DNA of 64,000 nucleotides from Aquimarina mytili (GTDB lineage Bacteria > Bacteroidota > Bacteroidia > Flavobacteriales > Flavobacteriaceae): positions 124,001 through 188,000 of the forward strand of contig NZ_JAERQJ010000001.1 of assembly GCF_016735115.1 (NCBI RefSeq), in the 5' to 3' direction. The position numbers and the translations under genes are program-made. Every line of letters begins with the position of its first letter. Positions within the stretch are counted from its first letter, which is position 1. Below the pieces are notes generated by a model. That model was not told the DNA's origin and did no database searches. It saw only the letters and a list, made by a program, of their open reading frames with translations. Of this stretch, positions 7,857 through 16,006 are shown in pieces.

Positions 7857-8936
7857 ATGGCAGAAAACTTTAAGAAGTCGTACAGATTTGCATACCTGTC
7901 GTCTCTATATATAACTATAGTATTAACGCTCGCATTGGGCGTTTTTTTATATACTCAATCAATACTTAACCCCATTTTTGTGATAGGTTTTGTTTTGGTA
8001 TGCTATGCCATTTGTTTTTTCATCATTCAGTACAGGGTAGAACGGTTTATTTATCGTAGAGTGCGTAAAATATATGATGATATTGAAATGCTTGATGTAG
8101 AAACTATAGAAGATACCCCTGTTACAACCGATATGCGAACTTTGATCAAAGAAGTAGAGAAGTTTGCACAACAAAGAAAAACAGAAATCGAAACTCTAAA
8201 AATACGCGAGGATTATCGTAAAGAGTTTATGGGTAATGTTTCTCATGAACTTAAAACACCGTTATTTACTGTTCAAGGATATATTCTTACTCTTTTGGAT
8301 GGAGCAATGAAAGACCCAGCAATTCTCGATAAATATCTTAACCGAGCCAACAAAGGGGTCGAACGGTTGATTTATATCGTAAATGACCTCGATATGATAA
8401 CCAAACTTGAGGTAGGCGATCTTAACCTTAACTATACTGGTTTTGATATTGTAGAGTTGGTGCAAAGTGTATTTGATCTCTTTGAAATGAAGGCTTCAAA
8501 AAAAAATATAGCACTTACTTTTGATATGAATTATACTGAGCCGATCATAGTACACGCCGACAAAGAAAGAATACAACAAGTACTTTCTAATTTGATAGTA
8601 AATTCAATTAAATACGGAAAAGAAGACGGTACAACCGAAGTGAGTATTGAAGATTTGATTCGAAATAAAGTCATTATACGAGTAACAGACAATGGAGAAG
8701 GGATCGCGCAAGCACATATTCCTAGGTTATTTGAACGCTTTTATAGAGTGGATAAAAGTGGTTCGCGTAAAGAAGGAGGTTCAGGTCTTGGGTTAGCCAT
8801 TGTGAAACATATCATCGAAGCACATCACGAACGTATTTATGTAGAAAGTGACTATCGTGTAGGTAGTGAATTTTCATTTACTCTCGAAAAAGTGAAAAAG
8901 TTTCCTGTAGTCGATGTCAGTACTAAAACTTCTTAG
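7857..8936 (+). CDS. phoR: PhoR-like sensor histidine kinase
   Basis: 359 residues, starting immediately after the phoB stop, so translation is probably coupled. Two membrane spans lie at about 12-32 and 38-58 with almost no periplasmic loop, as in PhoR-type kinases. A short linker leads to the dimerisation and phospho-transfer helix with H130 in FMGNVSHELKTPLF. The ATP-binding domain has the N box (SNLIVNSIKYG), G1 (TDNGEGIA), F box (LFERFYRVD) and G2 (GSGLGLAIVKHI). There is no clear PAS domain. PhoR homologues read the state of the phosphate transporter through PhoU; here the PhoU-like domain is on Pit. The last 63 bases overlap the convergent glycosyltransferase gene. Confidence 0.87.
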   Translation: MAENFKKSYRFAYLSSLYITIVLTLALGVFLYTQSILNPIFVIGFVLVCYAICFFIIQYRVERFIYRRVRKIYDDIEMLDVETIEDTPVTTDMRTLIKEVEKFAQQRKTEIETLKIREDYRKEFMGNVSHELKTPLFTVQGYILTLLDGAMKDPAILDKYLNRANKGVERLIYIVNDLDMITKLEVGDLNLNYTGFDIVELVQSVFDLFEMKASKKNIALTFDMNYTEPIIVHADKERIQQVLSNLIVNSIKYGKEDGTTEVSIEDLIRNKVIIRVTDNGEGIAQAHIPRLFERFYRVDKSGSRKEGGSGLGLAIVKHIIEAHHERIYVESDYRVGSEFSFTLEKVKKFPVVDVSTKTS

Positions 8937-9929
8937 TCCTTTATACATATTTATATTCCTCAATTTTTTTAACGTAAATTCATTTTGTGTGCAACTAGGC
9001 ACAAGTTTTTGACTTGTTAAACGATCAGCTAAGTATTCCTGTTCGAACTGCCCCGGAGTAGGTATAAAAAATGCTTTTTTCTTTAGTTTGGCCAAATCCA
9101 TAACTGTAGTATATCCAGAGCGAGATATAATTAAATTGCTGCTATTAATAGTGTTTTCTAGTTCTTTTCCAGCTAAATAATTATGAACCGTTATATTGTT
9201 TTTTACATAAGTTTTATGAATATTTTCTATGAGACCACGTACAAAAACAATTTTTTTATCACTTTGTTCAAATTCCTGAAAAAGCTTTTGCTCTAAAAGC
9301 GTGCGTTGTGGTTCTGGACCGGACAGCAATACCATGATATCATATTTTTTGGGTACAATGTGATACTCAAACCTGCTTAATGGTCCTAAGTAAGTTACCG
9401 GCAAACTATTTTTTTTTGGATGGCCTAGTTCTCCACTTAAATTAGGATCATCTGCCATATCTGGCACCCAGCATAAATCAAATTTCTTAATGTATTTATG
9501 GTGCAGTTTTGTACTAAACGAGGTAGTCTTTCCACTTAAAACGGTGAGTTGATGTGTTATAAAAACTGAAGGAAGGCTTTTATGTCTAACTCCCATTCTA
9601 TTATCAGAAATGATCCCGCAAAACTCTTCTTCTTCAACTAATCTTTTTGTGGCTTTTTTTTCTGCACTTATGGCATGGGCAATTTTAGAGCTATTTAATA
9701 GCATTTTGAACTTAAAATTGCTGCCTTTTTTAGAATATTCGATATTATACGAAGGAAGTGTTTTTGTCTGTAATTCAGGAAACTCCTTTTTTAATAATGA
9801 AAGCGCTGCTCCATCTGAAGCAATAATAGGTTCAATTCCCTCGTGTATTAATGCATGGATAATAGGGATACATCGGGTTGCATGGCCTAGTCCCCAATTA
9901 AGAGGAGCAACAAGTACTTTTTTGTTCAA
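8874..9929 (-). CDS. Glycosyltransferase-like protein, GT28/MurG-like fold
   Basis: 351 residues. The N-terminus has APLNWGLGHATRC, the glycine-rich loop of GT-B transferases that act like MurG or the PF13528 family. The C-terminal half has VLLSGPEPQR, the acceptor/donor switch region, and IISRSGYTTVMDLAKLKKKAFFIPTPGQFEQEYLA, the nucleotide-sugar site with a conserved GQ-x-EQ element (shortened here to the key residues G, Q, E, Q near 285-290). The start must be the TTG at 9929, because no Met occurs before the GLGHATR loop or for about 70 residues after it. The gene converges on phoR and overlaps it by 63 bp. The substrate is unknown; in relatives it is probably an envelope sugar. Confidence 0.75.
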   Translation of the reverse strand: MNKKVLVAPLNWGLGHATRCIPIIHALIHEGIEPIIASDGAALSLLKKEFPELQTKTLPSYNIEYSKKGSNFKFKMLLNSSKIAHAISAEKKATKRLVEEEEFCGIISDNRMGVRHKSLPSVFITHQLTVLSGKTTSFSTKLHHKYIKKFDLCWVPDMADDPNLSGELGHPKKNSLPVTYLGPLSRFEYHIVPKKYDIMVLLSGPEPQRTLLEQKLFQEFEQSDKKIVFVRGLIENIHKTYVKNNITVHNYLAGKELENTINSSNLIISRSGYTTVMDLAKLKKKAFFIPTPGQFEQEYLADRLTSQKLVPSCTQNEFTLKKLRNINMYKGLRSFSTDIDYRKLFHFFESK

Positions 9930-10210
9930 ATGTATTAGTTTTTAGTTTGCCATACTGACTAACTATTTAATTTGTAATAATAAAAGTAATCCTATTTCTG
10001 TATGCGTATATTTCCTTAATTTTACCAAAAAATTATCTTTAGGTATAGTTGTGAAATAGTTGATTATGAGGAAGGCATATTAGATTTTAAAAGAATGAAA
10101 ATTCAAATCTATAACAGGTGCTAAGAAATATTTAGTTCTATCTAAAAACGCATAACTAGTGTAACACAATATAAGTTCTAAAGACTAGTAAATAAGAAAT
10201 AGAATAATAC

Positions 10211-10885
10211 GTGGGAAGTAAAAATAAACTAAAACGATTTAACGAGAATAAAACCTTTCATAATGTACTAGAGCCTACTAGAGAAGAAGTACTTGATAAT
10301 ATGTCGGGTTTAAAAGGAAAGTGGAATAAAAAATTTTTTAAGAATCCAAATCCCATAGTTCTTGAATTAGGTTGTGGTAAAGGCGAATATACGGTTGGTC
10401 TTGCCGAAAGATATCCTGATAAAAATTTTATAGGTATAGATATTAAAGGAGCCCGTTTTTGGAGAGGAGCAAAAACAGCAATAGAAAATGAGATGAATAA
10501 TGTAGGGTTTATTAGAACTCAAATTGAGTTAGTAGACCATATTTTTGGCGAAGGGGAGATTGATGAGATTTGGATTACGTTTCCTGATCCACAAATAAAA
10601 TATAAACGTACAAAGCACAGAATGACCAATACTACATTTTTACAACGGTATAAAAAGATTTTAAAGCCCAATGGTCTTATGCATCTCAAAACCGATAGCG
10701 AGTTTATGCATGGATACACCCTGGGATTACTTCATGGCGAAGGACATGAGGTGTTATATGCAAATCACAATGTGTATCATAATGAAGGAGCACCAGAGGT
10801 GGTAACATCAATTCAAACTTTTTACGAAAAACAATATTTAGAACAAAATAAACCCATAACTTACATCCAGTTTAAGATCTCATAA
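10211..10885 (+). CDS. trmB: tRNA (guanine-N7-)-methyltransferase TrmB
   Basis: 224 residues starting from GTG at 10211; the beginning MGSKNKLKRF is the conserved N-terminus of Bacteroidota TrmB, which supports this start. The SAM-binding motif I is VLELGCGKGEYTVGLA at about residue 52. The family signature ITFPDPQIKYKRTKHRM at about 117-133 carries the tRNA-binding and catalytic residues. The enzyme makes m7G46 in tRNA. It is probably cotranscribed with the LysE-type gene 14 bp downstream. The 281 bp upstream (9930-10210) hold no convincing ORF or hairpin. Confidence 0.96.
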   Translation: MGSKNKLKRFNENKTFHNVLEPTREEVLDNMSGLKGKWNKKFFKNPNPIVLELGCGKGEYTVGLAERYPDKNFIGIDIKGARFWRGAKTAIENEMNNVGFIRTQIELVDHIFGEGEIDEIWITFPDPQIKYKRTKHRMTNTTFLQRYKKILKPNGLMHLKTDSEFMHGYTLGLLHGEGHEVLYANHNVYHNEGAPEVVTSIQTFYEKQYLEQNKPITYIQFKIS

Positions 10886-10899
10886 TTGGTACTACAATT

Positions 10900-11529
10900 T
10901 TGGAAACTACTAAACTTTTTTTAGTCACTTTTTTTGCATCACTAGTAGGCGTAATTCCTCCTGGATTGGTCAATATGACTGTAGCCAGAACCTGCCTAGA
11001 ACGAGGTAAAAATAATGGGATTTTGGTAGCAATTGGAGCTTCTCTTGTTGTTGTGTTTCAAGCATTGGTAGCTATCCTTCTAGCTAAATATATTTTCTTT
11101 AGTCCATACGTTAAAAATATTTTATTGCGCACGGGAGCCGTAATCTTTTTCTTGATGGCAATTTATTTCTTTGCAAAAGCAAAGCAAAGAAAGACGAAAA
11201 TTAAAGTATATAGACATAATAATACCAGAAGTTTTTTTAAAGGAGTCATGATGTCGGCTATAAACGTATTGCCCATACCATATTTTGTAGCGATTGCTGC
11301 GGGTATGAGTGTTAGTGGCGAAATAGAATACGATGCCCCAAGAATTATAGCTTTTATTATTGCTGCAGGATCAGGAACCTTTGTAACATTATACTTTTAT
11401 GTGTTTTCATTTTTAAAGATTGAAAAGAAAACAACCACAATTACAAAGTATTCAAACTATTTTATGGGTATACTAATGCTAATTTTGGTCATGATAACGC
11501 TTGCAAGAATTATATATACATGGGAGTAA
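10900..11529 (+). CDS. LysE/RhtB-family exporter
   Basis: 209 residues, about six membrane spans. The N-terminal signature FFASLVGVIPPGLVNMTVARTCLERG matches the LysE pattern G-x(n)-PGP/PPG-N (key residues G17, P20, P21, G22, N25). These proteins export amino acids or other small solutes; the substrate is not readable. The only sensible start is TTG at 10900. Its 3' end overlaps the next gene by 10 bp, so both are probably one transcript with trmB. Confidence 0.78.
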   Translation: METTKLFLVTFFASLVGVIPPGLVNMTVARTCLERGKNNGILVAIGASLVVVFQALVAILLAKYIFFSPYVKNILLRTGAVIFFLMAIYFFAKAKQRKTKIKVYRHNNTRSFFKGVMMSAINVLPIPYFVAIAAGMSVSGEIEYDAPRIIAFIIAAGSGTFVTLYFYVFSFLKIEKKTTTITKYSNYFMGILMLILVMITLARIIYTWE

Positions 11530-11879
11530 AAGATAATGATAATACGAAATCAGAATCCGGAACAAACTTTTTTGAAAGAGTTTATGAAGTAGCAAGATTG
11601 ATTCCATATGGTAGAGTAACTTCTTATGGAGCGATAGCAAAATATCTTGGTGCAGCTCGTAGTGCCCGAATGGTTGGATGGGCTATGAATGCATGTGATG
11701 GACGAGAAGATGTGCCTGCACATCGAGTGGTAAATAGAAAAGGAATTTTGACTGGTAAACATCATTTTCAGGGTACAAATCTTATGCAGCAGCTATTAGA
11801 AAGTGAAGGTGTCCAAGTGATCGATAATCAGATCCAAAATTTCGAGCAATTATTCTGGGATCCCATGCAAGAATTGTAA
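11520..11879 (+). CDS. Alkyltransferase-like protein (ATL), MGMT DNA-binding domain without active-site Cys
   Basis: 119 residues covering only the C-terminal winged-helix domain of O6-alkylguanine DNA alkyltransferases. It has VARLIPYGRVTSYGAIAKYLG and the arginine-finger region SARMVGWAMNAC. The catalytic PCHR motif reads PAHR at about residues 62-65, so the alkyl-accepting cysteine is replaced by Ala. ATL proteins bind O6-alkylguanine and hand the lesion to nucleotide excision repair. The first 17 residues are a polar tail. It overlaps the LysE-like gene, which places it in the trmB operon. Confidence 0.87.
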   Translation: MGVKDNDNTKSESGTNFFERVYEVARLIPYGRVTSYGAIAKYLGAARSARMVGWAMNACDGREDVPAHRVVNRKGILTGKHHFQGTNLMQQLLESEGVQVIDNQIQNFEQLFWDPMQEL

Positions 11880-11890
11880 TTTTTTAAGAC

Positions 11891-12733
11891 TTAAAAAGAT
11901 ATTCCTAAACCTACAGAAAATGTTGAAAAATTGGGGTGACCAATTTTGAGATGCTCGTAACCACCAGAGATTTTATAGCGGTTTACATGGTAGTTTAAAA
12001 GTATATTAAACTTGTTTACAGTTTCTTTATTAATAAAAGTTTGGTTAAAATTAGTTTCCAGACTGAAAGGTTTTGTAAAGAAAAACTCTGCTCCCAGTCC
12101 ATATGCAAATCCTAATTCTTCAACTTCTCTAGCAATATAGGTAGTGCCCAATCCCCACCAGGCATTAAACTTTTCTGTACGAATTCGATGGTATTTTGCC
12201 ATGAAAGTAAATATAGCTAAAGAATTGTTTCCAAAATTAGTGTTCTCTTCCCATAATTGAAGATAATCTGCCTCAAATCCCATTCGTCTTAGAAATCGAA
12301 TGTCAAGGTTAAAATGATTTCCAGTAATTTTAGGGTTTTCGATAATAAATCGATTAGAAAAAGAAGTCCGAAACAATCCAGTATCTTCTCCTCGTTCATA
12401 AGCGTAGTTACCTTTATTAGCGTTTAGATAAGGGTATTTGGTAATAGCCGCTGTGCTCCCTCTGAATTCTTTTTCCATAGGGCTTTCTATGGCTATGTAA
12501 TATGTTGAGTACAGGCAAGCTTCGACCAAAAGAAACCCCAATTCTTCAACAAGAAAATTATCTTGATAATCTTCAGAATCATTAGAATTTGTAGACCTGG
12601 ATCTCGATCTGTTCCCAGAGCGTTGATGCTCTTTTTTAGACAAGCTTTCTTCAGCTTTTTCAAGCTTACCTTGACTATAATTTATAGTGGGAGTGCTGAA
12701 CACTAGAAATATGATTAACGCTATTCGGTACAT
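11891..12733 (-). CDS. Putative outer-membrane beta-barrel protein, unknown function
   Basis: 280 residues with a signal peptide (..TPTINYSQ, near residue 21), then a charged low-complexity stretch rich in Lys, Glu, Arg and Ser (about 22-55). The rest alternates hydrophobic and polar residues with many aromatics, as in an outer-membrane barrel of 8 to 12 strands, and ends with FSTFSVGLGISF, a terminal Phe. I do not recognise a named family. It stands alone and converges with the ATL gene. Confidence 0.6.
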   Translation of the reverse strand: MYRIALIIFLVFSTPTINYSQGKLEKAEESLSKKEHQRSGNRSRSRSTNSNDSEDYQDNFLVEELGFLLVEACLYSTYYIAIESPMEKEFRGSTAAITKYPYLNANKGNYAYERGEDTGLFRTSFSNRFIIENPKITGNHFNLDIRFLRRMGFEADYLQLWEENTNFGNNSLAIFTFMAKYHRIRTEKFNAWWGLGTTYIAREVEELGFAYGLGAEFFFTKPFSLETNFNQTFINKETVNKFNILLNYHVNRYKISGGYEHLKIGHPNFSTFSVGLGISF

Positions 12734-12945
12734 AGAGATTTGCTTTGAAATGAGCTATAACAATTAGTTAATGACTACTTATGGTTATTGATAGTGAATT
12801 TATCTGATTAGTTAAAAAACAAATAAAACTCAAATATTTTAGCGATCACAAATCATACCGTTTTCAAAAAAAGAGGGTATCATAAATAGCGATACTATTA
12901 TAAATCATTTCGATTCTTGAGCTTTATAATCTTAACTTTTCAACC

Positions 12946-12953
12946 TATCTTTG
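12946..12953 (+). promoter_or_regulatory. -7 promoter element of the mrp gene
   Basis: TATCTTTG is a perfect TAnnTTTG Bacteroidota -7 box, 51 nt ahead of the ATG at 13005. No FNR-type palindrome lies upstream at the spacing seen elsewhere, in keeping with a housekeeping gene. The rest of 12734-13004 shows no ORF. Confidence 0.55.
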
Positions 12954-13004
12954 CGTTTAGAATGAATCTAGATAGATTTGTTTTTAAGAAAAAGAAAAAT
13001 ACGC

Positions 13005-14144
13005 ATGAAGTTAGAAAAATCTGATATACTAAAAGCATTAGAATCCATTACAGTAGCCGGAGAAGGAAAGAATATGGTAGAAAGTGGAGCCGTAAAAAAT
13101 GTAATTACTTTTGGAGATGAGGTTGTTGTAGATTTAGTGCTTTCTACTCCAGCATTACATATTCGTAAACGTGCAGAGGTAGATGTGCTGAAAGCTATTC
13201 ATGAAAAAGTATATGAGAAAGCAAAAGTAAAGGTCAATATTAAGGTTGAAGCAGCTGAAAAGCCTGATTTAAAAAACTCAATTAAAGGAAAACCAATACC
13301 TGGGATTACAAATATTATTGCGGTTGCATCGGGTAAAGGAGGAGTAGGAAAATCTACGGTTACATCTAACCTTGCCGTTTCTTTAGCAAAAATGGGTTTC
13401 AAAGTTGGATTGCTGGATGCTGATATTTATGGTCCTTCTGCACCAATAATGTTTGATGTTGAGAGAGAACGACCACTTTCGGTTAAAGTGGGTGATAAGT
13501 CAAAAATGAAACCTATAGAGAATTATGGAGTAAAGATATTATCAATTGGGTTTTTTACACAACCTAATCAAGCTGTTGTTTGGAGAGGTCCAATGGCGGC
13601 AAAAGCTTTAAACCAAATGATTTTTGATGCAGCTTGGGGAGAGCTCGATTTTATGTTAATTGATTTACCACCAGGAACAGGAGATATACATTTATCGATC
13701 ATGCAATCACTTCCAATTACCGGAGCCGTTGTTGTTAGTACCCCGCAAAATGTGGCCCTCGCAGATGCCAAAAAAGGGGTAGCCATGTTTCAGCAAGATA
13801 GTATTAATGTTCCTGTTTTGGGGATTGTAGAAAATATGGCGTATTTTACTCCAGAGGAACTTCCTAACAATAAATATTATATCTTTGGGAAAGAAGGGGC
13901 TAAATATCTTGCAGAAGATATAGGAGTTCCATTTTTAGGAGAAATTCCATTGGTACAAAGTATTCGAGAAGCTGGTGATATAGGAAGACCTGCAGCCTTA
14001 CAAACTGCAACTCCTATAGAAAAAGCATTCGAAGAATTAACTAGAAATATAGTGCAGGAAGTAGTAAATCGAAATGAAAGTTTACCACCTACCGAGGCAA
14101 TTAAAATAACGACAATGGCAGGATGTTCTGCTGTAAAAAAATAG
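13005..14144 (+). CDS. mrp: Mrp/ApbC-type Fe-S cluster carrier ATPase
   Basis: 379 residues from ATG 13005; a longer frame from TTG 12978 exists but the ATG gives the standard MIP18-like start. A MIP18/DUF59 domain covers about 1-85. The deviant Walker A motif ASGKGGVGKST lies at about 105-115, with Walker B-like LLDADIYGPS and the switch DLPPGTGD. Mrp proteins carry and transfer [4Fe-4S] clusters with ATP. The usual C-terminal CxxC is not seen; a single Cys lies in TTMAGCSAVKK at the end. The NifU-like gene 3 bp downstream supports a joint Fe-S delivery role. Confidence 0.93.
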   Translation: MKLEKSDILKALESITVAGEGKNMVESGAVKNVITFGDEVVVDLVLSTPALHIRKRAEVDVLKAIHEKVYEKAKVKVNIKVEAAEKPDLKNSIKGKPIPGITNIIAVASGKGGVGKSTVTSNLAVSLAKMGFKVGLLDADIYGPSAPIMFDVERERPLSVKVGDKSKMKPIENYGVKILSIGFFTQPNQAVVWRGPMAAKALNQMIFDAAWGELDFMLIDLPPGTGDIHLSIMQSLPITGAVVVSTPQNVALADAKKGVAMFQQDSINVPVLGIVENMAYFTPEELPNNKYYIFGKEGAKYLAEDIGVPFLGEIPLVQSIREAGDIGRPAALQTATPIEKAFEELTRNIVQEVVNRNESLPPTEAIKITTMAGCSAVKK

Positions 14145-14147
14145 AGT

Positions 14148-14387
14148 ATGACTTCTGAAGAATTAAGAAAGAATGTAGAAAAGGCTCTTGATGAGATTAG
14201 ACCTTTTTTAGAAAGTGATGGAGGTAATATTTCTTTGATTTCTATTGAAGATGATAAAAGAGTCAAGGTTCAATTAGAAGGGGCATGTGTGGGGTGCAGT
14301 GTAAATCAAATGACATTAAAATCTGGAGTCGAAATGACAATAAAAAAATATGCTCCCCAGATTGAAGAAGTATTAAATATTGCTTAG
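14148..14387 (+). CDS. NifU C-terminal-domain (Nfu-type) Fe-S scaffold protein
   Basis: 79 residues, a free-standing NifU C-terminal domain: LDEIRPFLESDGGNISLISI followed by LEGACVGCSVNQMTLKSGVE with the cluster-binding CxxC at about 47-50. Nfu proteins hold and pass on [4Fe-4S] clusters. It begins 3 bp after mrp. Its products would serve the Fe-S enzymes of the window such as HemN, NapA and the ferredoxin-like NrfC-type protein. Confidence 0.92.
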   Translation: MTSEELRKNVEKALDEIRPFLESDGGNISLISIEDDKRVKVQLEGACVGCSVNQMTLKSGVEMTIKKYAPQIEEVLNIA

Positions 14388-14392
14388 AAATA

Positions 14393-15289
14393 TTAATCAG
14401 TTATAAATTGATTTAATGGCTTAGGGCCTTCAAGTGGTGTTCTTATAATTTTTAAAACACCATCATTTGTGGTTGATATTTGCCATTTGATAAGAGTAAT
14501 ATTACCACCTTCTATCTCAATTCCTGTAATACATCTGGGATGCACACAACTACCATCATTAAAAAGATTTAATTCTCCAATTTCAGGAAACCTGGGGCGA
14601 TGCGTATGACCAATTATAGTGCAAAGGTTTTTATTATTGGCAATCCATTTTTTAATCCTGCGTTCTATTCGAATGGTTTCTTTAAAATTTTGTGCAGGAC
14701 TTGTCGGATCTGATATACCTATAACCTGTAAAGGTTTCCATAATACACGAACCAAAAATCGGTGAATCCTCCAACCCGTATAATTCATAAAATCTGCCTG
14801 ATGGCCATGTAGAAGGAAGATTTCTTGAGTTGTAGTCTTATGCTTTAGGATAATGGCTTCTTCATATTTTATGCCCGGAAAAAGAGAGATTTTTTTTCCT
14901 GTTTTATGATCCAGATAATGACTAAGGTGTTTCTTTACATATTTTGGGTTTCTGTATACCATATCATGATTACCCCAGATCATTTCTAATCGATTTTCAT
15001 TATAAAATAACTGAAGTAGCTCATAGATATTTTTATGAGCCCTAAGGATCATATTGAAATTTAAATTTTCCCATAGCTCATCTCCATCACCTAATTCGCA
15101 ATAAGTAAACCCTTTAGTATAATAATGATTTAAAGCGTGAAAGTAAATATTTCTATTATTTGCAAAATCATCAGCAAAACTATTATCTCCACGATGGCAG
15201 TCACTAAAAAGTATAAACTTAGAATCATTATCAAACGGAATTACTTTGGCATTTTTATAAGCACGATCCAGTCGGGATTGAGAAGACAT
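14393..15289 (-). CDS. Calcineurin-like metallophosphoesterase
   Basis: 298 residues with the full set of metallophosphoesterase motifs: FSDCHRGD (near 29), GDGDELWEN (near 62), GNHD (near 102), LLHGHQ (near 155) and IIGHTHRPRF (near 220). The order and spacing resemble LpxH-like and YfcE-like enzymes, but with a long insert between GNHD and HGHQ. No signal peptide. The substrate is unknown. It converges with the mrp-nfu pair. Confidence 0.85.
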   Translation of the reverse strand: MSSQSRLDRAYKNAKVIPFDNDSKFILFSDCHRGDNSFADDFANNRNIYFHALNHYYTKGFTYCELGDGDELWENLNFNMILRAHKNIYELLQLFYNENRLEMIWGNHDMVYRNPKYVKKHLSHYLDHKTGKKISLFPGIKYEEAIILKHKTTTQEIFLLHGHQADFMNYTGWRIHRFLVRVLWKPLQVIGISDPTSPAQNFKETIRIERRIKKWIANNKNLCTIIGHTHRPRFPEIGELNLFNDGSCVHPRCITGIEIEGGNITLIKWQISTTNDGVLKIIRTPLEGPKPLNQFITD

Positions 15290-15391
15290 ACACTAAGTTT
15301 TCAGTAAATATAAAATATTCCATTAACTTTTTTATGTACGTATCTCTTTTAAAAAAAACACCCTTCAAATGGGTTCAACTTTGAATAATAA

Positions 15392-15577
15392 TCAAGATGT
15401 ACTAATGTAATTTAAGACTTCATATACCAATATTGCAGGCCAGACAATTGCTTTTAAGACTCCTAGAGCTCCGATCCAAAAACTAGTAGCATGACTGATA
15501 AAATAAATTACAGTCCCTATAAACCCTAATCCATAGATAGTATTTGAGGAAGCCCTTTTTTTTGCGGTCTCTTTCAT
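15392..15577 (-). CDS. Small two-span membrane protein, unknown
   Basis: 61 residues with a basic N-terminus (MKETAKKRAS) and two hydrophobic stretches at about 14-30 and 34-55. It starts 8 bp after the HMA gene stop and is probably translated from the same mRNA, hence under the FNR-type promoter at 15875-15917. It may help metal handling or respiration, but nothing in the sequence says so directly. Confidence 0.6.
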   Translation of the reverse strand: MKETAKKRASSNTIYGLGFIGTVIYFISHATSFWIGALGVLKAIVWPAILVYEVLNYISTS

Positions 15578-15585
15578 AATGACTT

Positions 15586-15855
15586 TTATTTGATTAATCT
15601 GCCGATAGCACAGCTTATATACGATTTGACCTTTTTATTGGCGCCATTTTTATCTCCTTGAATGGGGTATCCTAGTTTTGAAAGCTCTTTTTGTACAGTT
15701 TCGGTTACATTTGGAGTTTCATAACTATACGAAACCATATGGTTTTCAATATTTATCGATATATCTTTTATTCCCTTTATAGTGCTTAATTTGTTGATTA
15801 TCATATTTTCACAACCACTACATTTTAAGTTTTGTATTGCTATTGTTGTTTTCAC
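15586..15855 (-). CDS. Heavy-metal-associated (HMA) domain protein, putative copper chaperone
   Basis: 89 residues. The HMA fold at about 1-67 has the metal site LKCSGCENMI (C12, C15) at the usual place after the first strand, and the SKLGYPI element at the C-terminal end of the domain. The last 20 residues are basic. Such proteins ferry Cu+ to P-type ATPases. The FNR-type promoter upstream is of the same design as that of the cbb3 oxidase and of ccoI/fixI in this window, so delivery of copper for oxidase assembly is a fair inference. Confidence 0.82.
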   Translation of the reverse strand: MKTTIAIQNLKCSGCENMIINKLSTIKGIKDISINIENHMVSYSYETPNVTETVQKELSKLGYPIQGDKNGANKKVKSYISCAIGRLIK

Positions 15856-15874
15856 AGTGTATGATTTTAACAGC

Positions 15875-15917
15875 TAAAATTATTTTAAGATCAGCGATCT
15901 AACTATGATATATATCA
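15875..15917 (-). promoter_or_regulatory. FNR-type promoter of the HMA gene
   Basis: Palindrome TGAT-ATAT-ATCA at 15906-15917; on the minus strand TAATTTTA (15882-15875) follows after 23 nt as -7 element. The site lies 32 bp, about three helical turns, from the mlaE site of the same kind. Confidence 0.68.
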
Positions 15918-15937
15918 GTATAAGAAGACGAAGTATC

Positions 15938-15980
15938 TGATTTATGTCATTTTTAATAGGCCTGGCTACTTCTATATTTG
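15938..15980 (+). promoter_or_regulatory. FNR-type promoter of mlaEFD
   Basis: TGAT-TTAT-GTCA at 15938-15949 and a perfect -7 box TATATTTG at 15973-15980, gap 23 nt. The predicted start lies about 20 nt ahead of the mlaE ATG. Confidence 0.68.
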
Positions 15981-16006
15981 AGTAATTATAGAAGTAGACG
16001 TTTTTC

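Noticed and set aside
9927..9934. TACATTTG on the minus strand as a promoter for the glycosyltransferase
   Set aside because: It overlaps the only possible start codon (TTG 9929), so an mRNA starting after it would lack the start and the GLGHATR loop. Probably chance.
12978..13004. TTG start for mrp nine codons upstream
   Set aside because: The added residues (basic, MFLRKRKIR) are not typical of Mrp; ATG 13005 gives the normal start of the MIP18-like domain.
15888..15900. AGATC-AGC-GATCT inverted repeat upstream of the HMA gene as a second operator
   Set aside because: Five-base arms in AT-rich DNA are too short to claim, and no second copy was seen at other promoters of the set.
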